Shown here one piece after another: positions 45,546 to 55,423 of a stretch of DNA of 64,000 nucleotides. The position numbers were made by a program, and so were the translations under genes. This DNA is from Suillus spraguei (lineage: Eukaryota > Basidiomycota > Agaricomycetes > Boletales > Suillaceae). Positions within the stretch are counted from its first letter, which is position 1. Every line of letters begins with the position of its first letter. The stretch spans positions 186,001 through 250,000 of the forward strand of contig JABCPU010000030.1 of NCBI GenBank assembly GCA_016800925.1, in the 5' to 3' direction. The notes under the pieces are model-generated. The model was given only the letters and a program-made list of their open reading frames with translations, made no database searches and had not been told where the DNA came from.

Positions 45546-45978
45546 GGCTCAGAGTATATCGTCACGGAGCAACTCCCAGGTCGGACCTTGACGCTTTTAT
45601 GTATTATACCTGGTATAGTCGATGTCGCAGTAAACATTAGTACTGTTCCTAATGCCAGTTTGTGATGAAAAGGACAAGAGGCATTGATAGGGCTCCACCG
45701 GTACTACCCATCATGATCGGCACAAGGACCCATGCGCGAGACATTGGTATTCAAATCTAATTCGGTAGACCGAATCAGTACTATGGCGAGACCAAGCACA
45801 GGTAAAAGTAAAATCGCGTTCAGTCTACAATTGAACAACAGATTTTACAGAAAATATAAGAGAAGTGGACTGCATGATAGGAAGCTAGCAAGTATAAGAA
45901 AGTCCATTAACAGTCTTCAGCCGCGAGGGAGGAATCAAAGGATGTCGTCGACAGGAATAACTGAAAGAAAGTGTATGA

Positions 45979-46344
45979 GTGACTGTACTAAAGTTCAGTT
46001 GGCAGCATTTGTGTTCCTGGAAAGCTATCGAGATAATATCCGCTCCTGCATCAGAGTTAAGTCAGAGTCAGGCTGACGACAGGCTGGAGGGGCCTGAAAG
46101 CTTAACAGAGAATGAAGTTGCAGCTGCCTTTGATGAGATTGAGCAACACATTGCAGAATTCCCATCAGCTATTGATCCCCAGCTGGAAGGGTACGAGATC
46201 TTGGCAGGAAAGGTGTATGATCTTGTAGAGCTGGAACAGGTTGACAAAGGAATTATCCCTGTGGCTTTCGAAGATGATATGATGTCCAGCAGGTGGTATC
46301 TGACTTGGAGGATGATCTATCTCGGAATGTGTAGTCTCTGTTAA
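45979..46344 (+). other. Possible coding fragment, acidic
   Basis: The frame contains GPESLTENEVAAAFDEIEQH and DPQLEGYEILAGKVYDL, which look protein-like rather than random. There may be a 3' splice site near 46068. No family recognised; it could be an exon of a gene captured with the repeat. Confidence 0.3.
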
Positions 46345-46428
46345 CTATAAAAAGTGTCCCCTCAATGTAATAATCGGTAGTATCCTTATGAATTATCATG
46401 AATCGTTGACATGTTTAACTGTTTAACG

Positions 46429-46640
46429 TGTGGCTCATTACACGATACCTGGGTCTTTTCTTCCAGTTTGGTTGGTTGATTCCATCAATATTAGGTTGGA
46501 TGATCTTCAAATGGCACCATACATGATACTGAAACCAAGGAGGTAGTAATTTTTAACAACTTAGTATCTAAGGATGACACTCAGAACAAAAGATACTATT
46601 GGTAAGTATGTAGGGGATACCAACGCATTTACAGTTGTTC
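46429..46640 (+). repeat. Dispersed repeat, right half of the split copy
   Basis: Matches 36314-36565 (GTGGCTC, ATACCTGGGTCTTTTCT, GGGGATACCAACGCATTTACAG). Confidence 0.75.
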
Positions 46641-47999
46641 AACTCCATTCCAGGACAAATGAAAAAAAATAAAATTCTTACAGCTGTTTTCAAAAATATG
46701 CGGAATCGCAAAAGTTGAAACTCGCGCGTCGGGCGATGCTGACTTGTGACCGTGCGGTTTCTATGGCGCTAATGAAGTAGCGCCAAGACGTGATTAGTCA
46801 GTTTTATCGCTTGCGCAAGTCTTCCATGTTCATCTATTTTTTGTTGTTGTTGCCTGTCTTATGCCGTCTCAATATCATCGCTGTGTCCTATTCCTTGGGG
46901 TACCACGCCCCATTGTCACTCATCTATGCTATGTTGTATGTGTTAGTCTTTTATTTTTTTAATTCAACCCTAGCTTAGGGTCTGTAATGCGGGCTGTCGC
47001 ACTCTTAACCCCAGAATAAGTTTGGACTTGGTCAGTGCGCATAAGACCCACTCCTAGCATTATGTGCGCATTTTTAAGTTGAGTTTTTTTTCTGACTTGG
47101 AAGTCACACGATGCAAGCCACATGGCACTTTTTCCTTGAGTGGTGACGTCACTCGAGGAAAAGTGCTCTCAGTCACTAGGGGTCGGTGTTGCCAACTTGT
47201 GACAAGTGAATGCCTTTTTATTTGGGATGATATATAAATATACAATATGATACGTCAACATTTCAGCCACTAAAATTTCAGTCAGTCTCAGATACCACTT
47301 TAGATGTATTGGCGTCAGCATTAATGCACGTTCTCTTTGATTCTGGCTGTTCTGCATCTTCGTCTCCAATGGGGCATTTGTAGTTAGACGGTGACACACA
47401 CCAAACTGGTCTGGTGCATGGCTGACTAAACACTACTGCAGCTGACAAATAGTACCAGGACTATAATAGCTTAGTGTTCCTCTATTCAGAAATCAATCCA
47501 TGATGCAGAATCAAAAGTTTCTTGTTGCTCGTAAAAGTTTGCTTATTATTTCTAATTCATTTTTCATGGGAGTATTTATGTATGTTTAGCTACAGAAACT
47601 ACTTCATGAGATTCCCACAAATGTCAGGTGACCCCAGCAAAATAATTACATAGAGTTACCCTGCAGAAAAACCCATGAAACACATTATGATTCACTCGCA
47701 TCACCTCTATGCATCTACAAAAAAAGTGCAAATCTATGCTTCAAATATTACATAATTGATATTCCTCCTAGGATAGCCACTAATAGTCACCTGATCTCAA
47801 ATTTATGCATAGCCATTGACGTCCCACATGACTTTTTCTCACACCCTTGAGCATATTACAAATCAACTATGACAATATTCAATAAATAGGGTAGGTCAGC
47901 ACCCCTACAAAATGTGGGAAAACAGTAGCATAGCCATTCATTTTGTCTATATAATACCCACCTTTTTGTCAATAAACCAGAGATTTTCTCCCCCTCAGA
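46641..47999. other. AT-rich stretch without genes
   Basis: No gene recognised. A hairpin (GCACTTTTTCC...GGAAAAGTGC around TGACGTCA) lies at about 47125-47166. A TATATAATAC word at about 47948 could mark a promoter for what follows. Confidence 0.45.
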
Positions 48000-49190
48000 A
48001 ATATAACTGAGAGTGAAGTGTGTGTGACCAGCACTATCAGCACACTGTCAAGAACATTGTCAACAACAGTAAGATTGGAAGTCTACTCTGTGAGATAGCA
48101 CTACCTTGAGCTCACTGTGCTCAACAACTAGCAAGACCCTGAGCTCACTGTGTCTGACAACCAGCAAGACAACAAATCTTTTTTCTTTGACAAATTCATT
48201 CTAGTTTCTTTCATCATCTTCCTCTCTGTTTTCTTTCTCTGTTGTTTGTTTCCTTGCTTCTGTTTCTTTTGAATCTTTCTCTTTTCTTCTTTTTCTTTGA
48301 TTACTGGTCTCTCTCTCTCTTTCAAAGTTTGTTGGTGCTAAGTGTCCTTGTGTTTCTAATATTTGTATTGTCTCTTTAGTCCATCTAAGGCCAGAGTAGC
48401 TTAGTGGGAGAGACTTTAGAGGTTGACAGTGACACTTGATCTTGCACATCTGAGTAGCGATACTGAGTTAAGGTCTTCACTGACTGATAGACTCTAGTTA
48501 TTGAAAGGGGACTTGGTATTGAAATCCAAGGACGTCCATTCCTGCTAACTGCTTAATACTCATAGTGAGTTCCTTGGCAGCAGGTTCAATAGTAAGCTAG
48601 AAGATCTCTGAAGTAGCGACTAGTCTTGACCAGGGATCCTACCTGCTTGTCTGAGAAGGTGATTGTTGTAACTTCCCACAAATTGCAGTAGCACAATTGT
48701 TGCAAAACACCTGCATTCCATTGGAGAGAGTAATTCGGCCAGTCACTTTTGTTTCTTAGTTTGTTTGACTTCTGTGTTTTTCTTTGAAGTTTAGTTGTTT
48801 TGAGAATCTTTGTCATTGTCCAAGAGTTTGCTGATCTCACAGAAGTGACTCATTTGCTGACTGTAGCCTGGGGAACATTAAACAGCCACCCATGTACAAC
48901 CACGTTATCAGTCATTGGTATTTGTCTGAATCACTGACCGTGGAGATATTTGGTTTTATAAGGTCTTTATCTATAGATAATCTATCTAAGAAGACAACGG
49001 CACGTGGATTGGCCCCAGTTTGAGTATGGTTGCCTTCTGTGGGGTAGCTTGGAAGCTGTCGAAATCTTTAATTTGCCAGTGTTGAATGTGGAATTGTACT
49101 TCAACCATAGCGCCATTGAGAATCTCGTTGGTGTGTATAGGTTGCACAAGTTGATCTTCATGGTAGAGGGGAAGAGGGTGTGCTTCATAC
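48000..49190. other. Unassigned region left of the solo LTR, possibly Helitron
   Basis: No frame with a known domain. It includes a pyrimidine-rich tract (48170-48330). 49004-49190 has an open frame on both strands that ends at the solo LTR and appears to resume at 49663. I cannot place the Helitron left end. Confidence 0.35.
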
Positions 49191-49662
49191 TGTTACAATC
49201 GTATGTACCCCTATTCATTCTCCCTCTGTTTCTTTACTTGTCTATCATGTCACATGACTCTGACTCATATGCTCAACGCATCTGTACAACACATGCCTTC
49301 CTTATTAGGATATGCAGTTACGTTCTCATGGTTACTTGGTCTGTGCGCACATATTGGCCTATTTAAGCACAGTGTGCCTGTAGTAGATTCCTTACTTTAA
49401 TCTTACTGGGTTTTACCTGGAACTTCCTTCGCTTAGGTCTCCAACCTAAGTTGTCCTTGAATCGTCTCTAAGTCTAAGCACTCCTTAGTCTTAGTCTCTA
49501 TTCTCGTAAGAACCTCTTGGACTTATCCTTGAGGCCAGACCCTTGTACTCGAACGTGTTCCTTGTACTTTCACCTTGTCCTCTTTTGGGCATTGTAAGAA
49601 ACTCCCAGCAGACCGTCTGTGTCTTTTCACTGTCGCTGGTGACACCACCCCAGTTTGTAACA
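49191..49662 (+). mobile_element. Solo gypsy LTR
   Basis: 472 bp from TGTTACAATCG to TTTGTAACA. The flanks are CATAC (left) and CATAA (right), a one-mismatch target duplication. Same family as 14371-14834 and 50961-58620, closer to the former. Confidence 0.9.
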
Positions 49663-50081
49663 CATAATTGTATGTTCTTGTGTTCTTTTGTCTTACCAAC
49701 TTGTTTTTGCAAGGTCTCCAGGTTATTAATTGCCACTGTGAAATCTGCGCCCAGTTCTGGGTTAACAGGGCGACAAATGTGGAACTGGAATTTCGTCTTC
49801 TCAAGAGGACTCATCCCTCCGCTGAAGTGATTTCCTGCGGGCCCGCATCTAAGATGGTATGTGGAAGCATGACCAACTATGGTAGCAAGAAACAGTTCTT
49901 TGTCCTTGTTAACCACCTCAAGGCCAGTCAAAGTGTGTTGCATGCAGTGGATGGGACAAAGTTAGGAGAAGCAGCATAGCTGCTCACATTTGATTGCTTA
50001 ATGTGATATGAGTGAGCATCAAAACAATGGGCCATGGTGGTTGTAGTCTGATGTAGGTTTATTCAGATGACGTATTTGTGA
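49663..50081. other. Segment between solo LTR and Helitron ORF
   Basis: Open frames exist on both strands (for example minus 49943-49663). I cannot assign a family or decide the coding strand. Confidence 0.35.
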
Positions 50082-50960
50082 GTGTATTTGTCATTGAATA
50101 ATGATTACACCTGTTTACCTTTGTCGCAGTCACCTGCCATGTCTTCGATGCTCGATGCAATGGAAATGGTTCAATATTTGACAAAGAAGGATATCATTAC
50201 TCAGGCTGGGTCATTGTTAACCAGTGTTGAGAAGCATTCTCGAGCAACCCTTGTTGCAGCCATCTCCCAGTCTCCAGAATTACAGCTAGCTGTGAGAGAT
50301 GCTTACCACCGAAAACAAGACCTTCAGCAGGAGGAAAAAGAATGACAATTAAAACATGCACATTTTCATCATTCAGCGTCTTCTGGAGAAATAGAGGTGG
50401 ATGGTGATTTTTTGAAGAATCCTAATGACGACATGAAACATCAGGCCCTGTCAGGTTTTATTGACCGCACTGGCAATGTTGCCACCATGCTTTCCATATG
50501 TATGTGTTGTGCGAGGGAGCTTGCAGTCCAAGATGTGCAGAGAGTTTTTATTGATGAACTTCCTAACTATTATCTTCTGATGCCTGTTGTCCGACACAGT
50601 GCCCAAGTCTTGGTACATGGCATGCTCTTGCACATGACATCAATCTCCGAAGAAGATGGTCGCCAGCATAGACCTTTTTGTTGTGAATGTTTCGAAGATC
50701 TTCACATCGGCAATATCCCTGTTCATTCATTGGTCAATGGACTTTGGGTGGGAGCAATTCCAGACGTTCTTTCCATCCTTAATCTTCCTGAGTGACTTCT
50801 CATTGCTCTGTACTTCCCTGCTGTTTATGTTCTCAAGTTGTACCCACAGTGCAAAGGAGCTAAGCAGTGGGATTCTATGTCCCTGAATAGTGGTCTTCAG
50901 GGGAATGTTTCAACTTATCAGTTGAATACACCTGACATTGCTAGGATGATTGAGGGCGAT
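50082..50960 (+). pseudogene. Helitron Rep-helicase protein, N-terminal part (DUF6570-type)
   Basis: The frame continues over two TGA stops (50343-50345, 50793-50795). It contains CMCCARELAVQDVQRVF, then PFCCECFEDLHIGNIPVHSL and NGLWVGAIPDVLSILNLPE, the cysteine-containing DUF6570 region that precedes Rep in fungal Helitrons. The following LYPQCKGAKQW segment and LQGNVSTYQLN are also typical. The frame runs directly to the gypsy target site GCGAT at 50956-50960 and resumes after 58620. Confidence 0.75.
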
Positions 50961-51434
50961 TGTTACAATCGTACGTGCCCCTATTCATTTTCTACTTCAT
51001 TTACCTTGTATATTATGTAACATGACTCTGACTCATATGCTCAATGCATCTGTACTATAGTTGCCTTCCTCCTTTGGATACGCACGTACATTCTCACGTC
51101 CCTCTTGGTCTGTGCGCACATATTGGCCTATTTAAGCACAGTGTACTTGTAGTATATTCGCTACTTTAATCTTACTGGGTTTTACCTAGAATCTCCTTCG
51201 CTTAGGTCTCCAACCTAAGTCGTCTTGAATCGTCTCTAAGTCTAAGCACTCCTTAGCCTTAGTCTCTATTCTCGCAGATACCTCTCGGACTTATCCTTGA
51301 GGCCGAACCCTTGATCGTACTCGGAACGCGTTCCTTGTACTTTCACCTTGTCCTCTTCTGGACATTGTAAGAACTCCCAGCAGACCGTCTGTGTCTTTTC
51401 ACTGTCGCTGGTGACGCCACCCCAGTTTGTAACA
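50961..51434 (+). repeat. Gypsy 5' LTR
   Basis: 474 bp. It contains TATTTAA at 51129-51135 and, about 35 nt downstream, ACTTTAATCTTAC, taken as the transcript start (R region). Ends are TGTTAC/GTAACA. Confidence 0.95.
51129..51135 (+). promoter_or_regulatory. LTR TATA-like box
   Basis: TATTTAA lies 34 nt before ACTTTAATCTT. It is conserved as TATTTAA or TATATAA in the other LTR copies (TTAAATA on the opposite strand). Confidence 0.6.
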
Positions 51435-51435
51435 A

Positions 51436-51446
51436 AAGATTAAAGT
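51436..51446 (+). promoter_or_regulatory. Self-complementary primer-binding site
   Basis: AAGATTAAAGT begins two bases after the LTR end (one spacer base). It is the exact complement of ACTTTAATCTT at 51163-51173 in the LTR. It does not resemble the TGGT-type start of a tRNA-primed PBS. This fits Tf1/sushi self-priming, in which the mRNA 5' end folds back on the PBS and is cleaved to provide the primer. Confidence 0.75.
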
Positions 51447-51632
51447 CCTTTTGATCGTCGACTATCCAGTCTTCGACCCTGAACCCTGATCGCTTAGATC
51501 AGCAGACTAGCGTACGCGTACGCTGAGCAGATTGTCAAGAGAAGCCCTCTGACAGAAGAAAGCCCTGACAGACAGCAAGACAGCGCGTGTAGGCACCGAG
51601 AAAGTATAACTCACCAGAAGAATCATCCAACC

Positions 51633-52469
51633 ATGTCGACCAAAGAATTCGAATACAAGATCGGTCAACCGACAGGTTTCGATGGAGATCGTGATAACTC
51701 TCGCGAGTTTATCCAGTCATGCAATCTGCACTTTGACATCAATGAAAAGCTTTACACTACCGACAAGCAGAAGATCATCTACATAACATCCTTCATGACC
51801 GAAAAGAATGCCAAGTCATGGAAAGAACAATTCCTTGAACACGCCCAATCTACCGACACATCGGGACAAAAAGTTGGTTATGGGACGATGGTGGAATTTA
51901 TGAAGAGCTTCAAAGAAGCATTCGAACCAGTGGATACCAGGATGACCGCACTTACACGCCTCAGAGATCTCAAACAAGGAACTGGAGATCTCCACACCTA
52001 CATTGCTGATTTCGAGGCACTTGCAGCCAAGGCTCAGATCAACGACAACGCAACGAAGATCCAGTTCTTCCAAGACGGTCTTAATTGGGGTATCCTCACA
52101 AAGCTTTTCAATACAGGAGATGTCTCCGAGATATTCAGAGATGTTGTGTTGCAATGCGTTGCTATTGACAACGCCCATCATCGGCTTAATGCCATGAGGA
52201 CACGTCATGTTCCACAACAGAAGAAGAAGAACTACGGGAATGCACGGTATACTCCGAACCGTGATTCCAACACAATGGTCGTAGATCGAATCTCCGACAT
52301 GGAAAGATCCGAATGCATGAAGAAAGGGCAGTGCTTCGGATGCAGAAAGACAGGACACCGCATTCACAACTGTCCTGAAAGAAAGAAGAAGACCCCACTC
52401 CGACAAACCGAAGTCAAAGGAGAAGAAGAAGATGAAGAAACCGTGAGACGGATTGTAGAGGATTTTTGA
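51633..52469 (+). CDS. Gypsy Gag (capsid-nucleocapsid)
   Basis: 278 aa. The helical capsid region starts FEYKIGQPTGFDGDRDNSRE and includes ITSFMTEKNAKSWKEQFLEH and DFEALAAKAQINDN, typical of the retrotrans_gag family. A C-terminal knuckle CFGCRKTGHRIHNC (C-x2-C-x4-H-x4-C) binds RNA. The stop TGA directly follows five T (GAT TTT TGA). The protease frame lies at -1 and overlaps here, so a -1 slip on the T run could make Gag-Pol. The frame is intact. Confidence 0.9.
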   Translation: MSTKEFEYKIGQPTGFDGDRDNSREFIQSCNLHFDINEKLYTTDKQKIIYITSFMTEKNAKSWKEQFLEHAQSTDTSGQKVGYGTMVEFMKSFKEAFEPVDTRMTALTRLRDLKQGTGDLHTYIADFEALAAKAQINDNATKIQFFQDGLNWGILTKLFNTGDVSEIFRDVVLQCVAIDNAHHRLNAMRTRHVPQQKKKNYGNARYTPNRDSNTMVVDRISDMERSECMKKGQCFGCRKTGHRIHNCPERKKKTPLRQTEVKGEEEDEETVRRIVEDF

Positions 52470-52975
52470 CTTGGAGAAACAAAGACTCGACGTATGTTTC
52501 TCCTAATGTATTACTAAGACTTGTACGCACTGTAGGTGAAAGAAAAGAACTCCGTGTCCCTATCACCCTCCACTCGTGTACTCGTTTGAAATCCGTCGAC
52601 ACCACTGCTGTTATCGATTCAGGAGCAGCAGGAACATTCATCTCCGAAGAGTTTGTGAAACTCCATCAAATCACACGACGTAAACTCAAAGAACCATTTC
52701 GAGTTACTACGGCAGATGGGACTCTTATCAGAGGAGGACCGATCACACACTATTGCCTTCTAGTGGTCAAAATTGATGATCGAACCATGTATGGAAAATT
52801 CAACATTACCAAGCTAGGAAGGAGAGATCAAATTCTCCTTGGAATTCTATGGTTACGAGCAATGAACCCAATTATAGATTGGGCTGCTGAAACACTTGTC
52901 CTTTCACGGACAGAGAAATCTGATGAAATCGAAATCGATATGGACGAAGACCGGAAGAAGAATGGGTTGCCCTGA
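52463..52975 (+). CDS. Gypsy aspartic protease
   Basis: About 169 aa in the -1 frame relative to gag, with no ATG at its start. The active site is AVIDSGAAGTF. The second family mark, QILLGILWLRAMNPIIDW, is the hydrophobic-Gly strand. It matures Gag-Pol. The frame ends at TGA 52973-52975, after which the same frame continues as pol; the relic copy at 3082-3423 reads through at this place, so the stop is probably a mutation. Confidence 0.85.
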   Translation, partial: FLTWRNKDSTYVSPNVLLRLVRTVGERKELRVPITLHSCTRLKSVDTTAVIDSGAAGTFISEEFVKLHQITRRKLKEPFRVTTADGTLIRGGPITHYCLLVVKIDDRTMYGKFNITKLGRRDQILLGILWLRAMNPIIDWAAETLVLSRTEKSDEIEIDMDEDRKKNGLP

Positions 52976-55405
52976 CTTTTCAACCACCATACTAAATGGC
53001 AACATTCCCGTCTTCCAAAACCATTTATCGCTTCTCCTATTGATGTGCCCGAACATCCAGAACCAGAAGTACGACCAGAACCAGAAGTACGAATGCCATG
53101 TACCATAGAACCCACTCCGCGTGTACAACTGCCACGAGCAGTATCACCAATCCCTCGTGCGGAAAAGCACAAGAATGAATCCGAACCCGAGCATCAAGTC
53201 GGACAAGAACCTATTGAGCAGCGGCCAATAGACGAACAGAAGCAGGGAAAGAGGAAAATAGAAGAAGAACTTCCAGGGCGAAGCACCAACGTACCGAAAT
53301 TATCCAAGTTCTTCGTTCCCCCGAAAACTCTTTCACCTTCTATAGAAGAAACCCCCGATACAGACGAACCTGTGCCCTCGTTGATTCCAACCGAGGAAGA
53401 TGACCAATTCGACACCATGAACGACGTCTGGCATGCACCAGAGGTACGCGAAATTTCCTCGTATGAACTAGGAGATGGAGAATTTCTTGTGGAATACGAT
53501 ACCGATGGGATTAGCATGAGGATCATAGAAGAAGTATCCATGGATACACCCTTGACACGTGATGGAACTTCTCAACTCGAACAATCCTCCGGCTACTCCA
53601 CGATTCCTCTCCCTCCTCCGAAATATAGTAACAAAGCTCAGGAATTTGCTACGGACGAGAAGGAAAAGAAAAAGAAATCCTTCGAAGAATTGGTCCTGGA
53701 TTATTTGCACGACTTCGCAGACATCTTTGCTAAAGACGGATTAAACAAACTACCCCCCGAACGCCCTGGTATCGATCATCGGATCAACACCAAACCCGGT
53801 TTTATCCCTCGCACGTCTAAGGTGTACCCGCTATCGGAAAAAGAACGCGCTGCTGTCAAAACGTTTATCGATGAAAACGTTGCGAAAGGCTTTATCTCGG
53901 AATCGAAGTCACCCCAAGCTAGTGGCTTCTTCTTTGTAGGAAAGAAGAGTGGAGAACTGCGTCCCTGTCAAGACTACCGTTACATCAATGATTGGACAGT
54001 CAAGAACGCATATCCGCTCCCACTCCCTATTTCCCTTGTCGCGCGTCTTCATAACGCACAGTTCTTTACGAAAATGGATATCCGGTCCGGTTATAACAAC
54101 ATTCGTATCCATCCTGACGATAGGTGGAAAGCTGCTTTTACCACGGAATTTGGCCTTTTTGAACCAAACGTCATGTTCTTCAGCCTCTGCAATTCCCCAG
54201 CAACTTTTCAAGCATACATGAACCGCACCTTTCAACAAGAAATCAATGAAGGATGGATGGTTATCTACATGGACGATATCCTGATTTTCTCCACGACAAT
54301 GGCAGAACACCGTGAACGGACCAGACGAGTTTTGATGAAGATAAGAAAAGAACATCTGTTCTTGAAACCGGAGAAATGCACCTTCGATGCCGAAGAAGTG
54401 GAATACCTCGGAATGATAATTCGCCCCGGACAAGTTGCTATGGACACCGCCAAGACCAAGGGAATCTCCGAATGGCCAATCCCGAAATCTGTAAAAGATG
54501 TTCGGTCATTCCTCAGTTTTTGCAACTTCTACCACACGTTCATTTCCCACTATTCTGACATCGCCAGACCCCTTATCGATTTGACCAAGAAAGATAAGGC
54601 CTTTGAATGGTCAACTGAATGTATGGACACCTTCGAAGAACTGAAACGACGCTTCACTTCCCAACTGGTACTCCGTAACCCTGATCCTTCCCGACAATTT
54701 GCCATTGCTACCGACGCCTCGCTTGTAGCAACTGGCGGAGTTCTCTTGCAGACTGATGAAAATGGCGTTTATCACCCATGTGCATACCTTTCGCAGTCGT
54801 TGAACCCCGCAGAACGCAATTACCAGATCTTTGATCGGGAACTCCTTGCCGTGATCCGAGCATTGAACGAATGGCGTCATTATCTCGAAGGAAACCCACA
54901 CCCCGTCCTGGTATTCACCGACCATAAGAACCTTCTGTACTTTCGAAGTGCACAGAAGCTCACCCGTCGCCAAGCACATTGGCAATTGATTTTGTCTATT
55001 TATGACATCGAACTGCATCACGTTGCAGGTACTAAATTAGCCGTACCTGATGCACTTTCCCGCCGACCTGATTACGACTCTGGCAAAGACGATAACGAGG
55101 ACCAGACCCTCCTCCCTGACGCTCTATTCGTTCGTCTTATTGACACCGACTTAAAGGATGTGCTGTCATCCTCTGACCCCCTCGATGACCCTGTCTTCAA
55201 AACAGCGTCTGATGCCCTTGATGGCGTGTGCCTGCCTCCTATGAAATCGGCACTCTCTGACTGGAAGATTGAGGAGAACGTCCTCTACTTTAAGAACCGC
55301 GCCTATATTCCACCGGCACATCGCCCCGATATCCTAAAACGATATCATGATCATCCTACCACGGGACATCCCGGTAGATTCAAAACTGAAGAACTCGTGA
55401 AATGA
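52976..55405 (+). CDS. Gypsy reverse transcriptase and RNase H
   Basis: Same frame as protease; first ATG at 53093, but the pol frame is continuous back to 52976. An acidic/proline linker is followed by RT (about 53690-54560): PPERPGIDHRI, FFVGKKSGELRPCQDYR, TKMDIRSGYNNIRI and the catalytic YMDDILIFS. RNase H follows (FAIATDASLVATGGVL, DRELLAVIRALNEW, TDHKNLLYF), then AVPDALSRRPD. It copies the element RNA into cDNA. The frame stops at TGA 55403-55405, inside the integrase zinc finger; the minus copy has CGG there. Confidence 0.9.
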   Translation, partial: LFNHHTKWQHSRLPKPFIASPIDVPEHPEPEVRPEPEVRMPCTIEPTPRVQLPRAVSPIPRAEKHKNESEPEHQVGQEPIEQRPIDEQKQGKRKIEEELPGRSTNVPKLSKFFVPPKTLSPSIEETPDTDEPVPSLIPTEEDDQFDTMNDVWHAPEVREISSYELGDGEFLVEYDTDGISMRIIEEVSMDTPLTRDGTSQLEQSSGYSTIPLPPPKYSNKAQEFATDEKEKKKKSFEELVLDYLHDFADIFAKDGLNKLPPERPGIDHRINTKPGFIPRTSKVYPLSEKERAAVKTFIDENVAKGFISESKSPQASGFFFVGKKSGELRPCQDYRYINDWTVKNAYPLPLPISLVARLHNAQFFTKMDIRSGYNNIRIHPDDRWKAAFTTEFGLFEPNVMFFSLCNSPATFQAYMNRTFQQEINEGWMVIYMDDILIFSTTMAEHRERTRRVLMKIRKEHLFLKPEKCTFDAEEVEYLGMIIRPGQVAMDTAKTKGISEWPIPKSVKDVRSFLSFCNFYHTFISHYSDIARPLIDLTKKDKAFEWSTECMDTFEELKRRFTSQLVLRNPDPSRQFAIATDASLVATGGVLLQTDENGVYHPCAYLSQSLNPAERNYQIFDRELLAVIRALNEWRHYLEGNPHPVLVFTDHKNLLYFRSAQKLTRRQAHWQLILSIYDIELHHVAGTKLAVPDALSRRPDYDSGKDDNEDQTLLPDALFVRLIDTDLKDVLSSSDPLDDPVFKTASDALDGVCLPPMKSALSDWKIEENVLYFKNRAYIPPAHRPDILKRYHDHPTTGHPGRFKTEELVK

Positions 55406-55423
55406 GAAGCTTGGTGGCCTGCA

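Noticed and set aside
46790..46978. 62-aa hydrophobic frame
   Set aside because: Looks like a membrane segment only because of T-rich composition; no conserved neighbours.
48370..48440. tRNA-like stretch (GTAGCTTAGTGGGAGAGAC resembles an A box)
   Set aside because: No acceptable B box (GGTTCGAATCC-like) and no acceptor-stem pairing, so neither a tRNA nor a tRNA-derived SINE can be supported.
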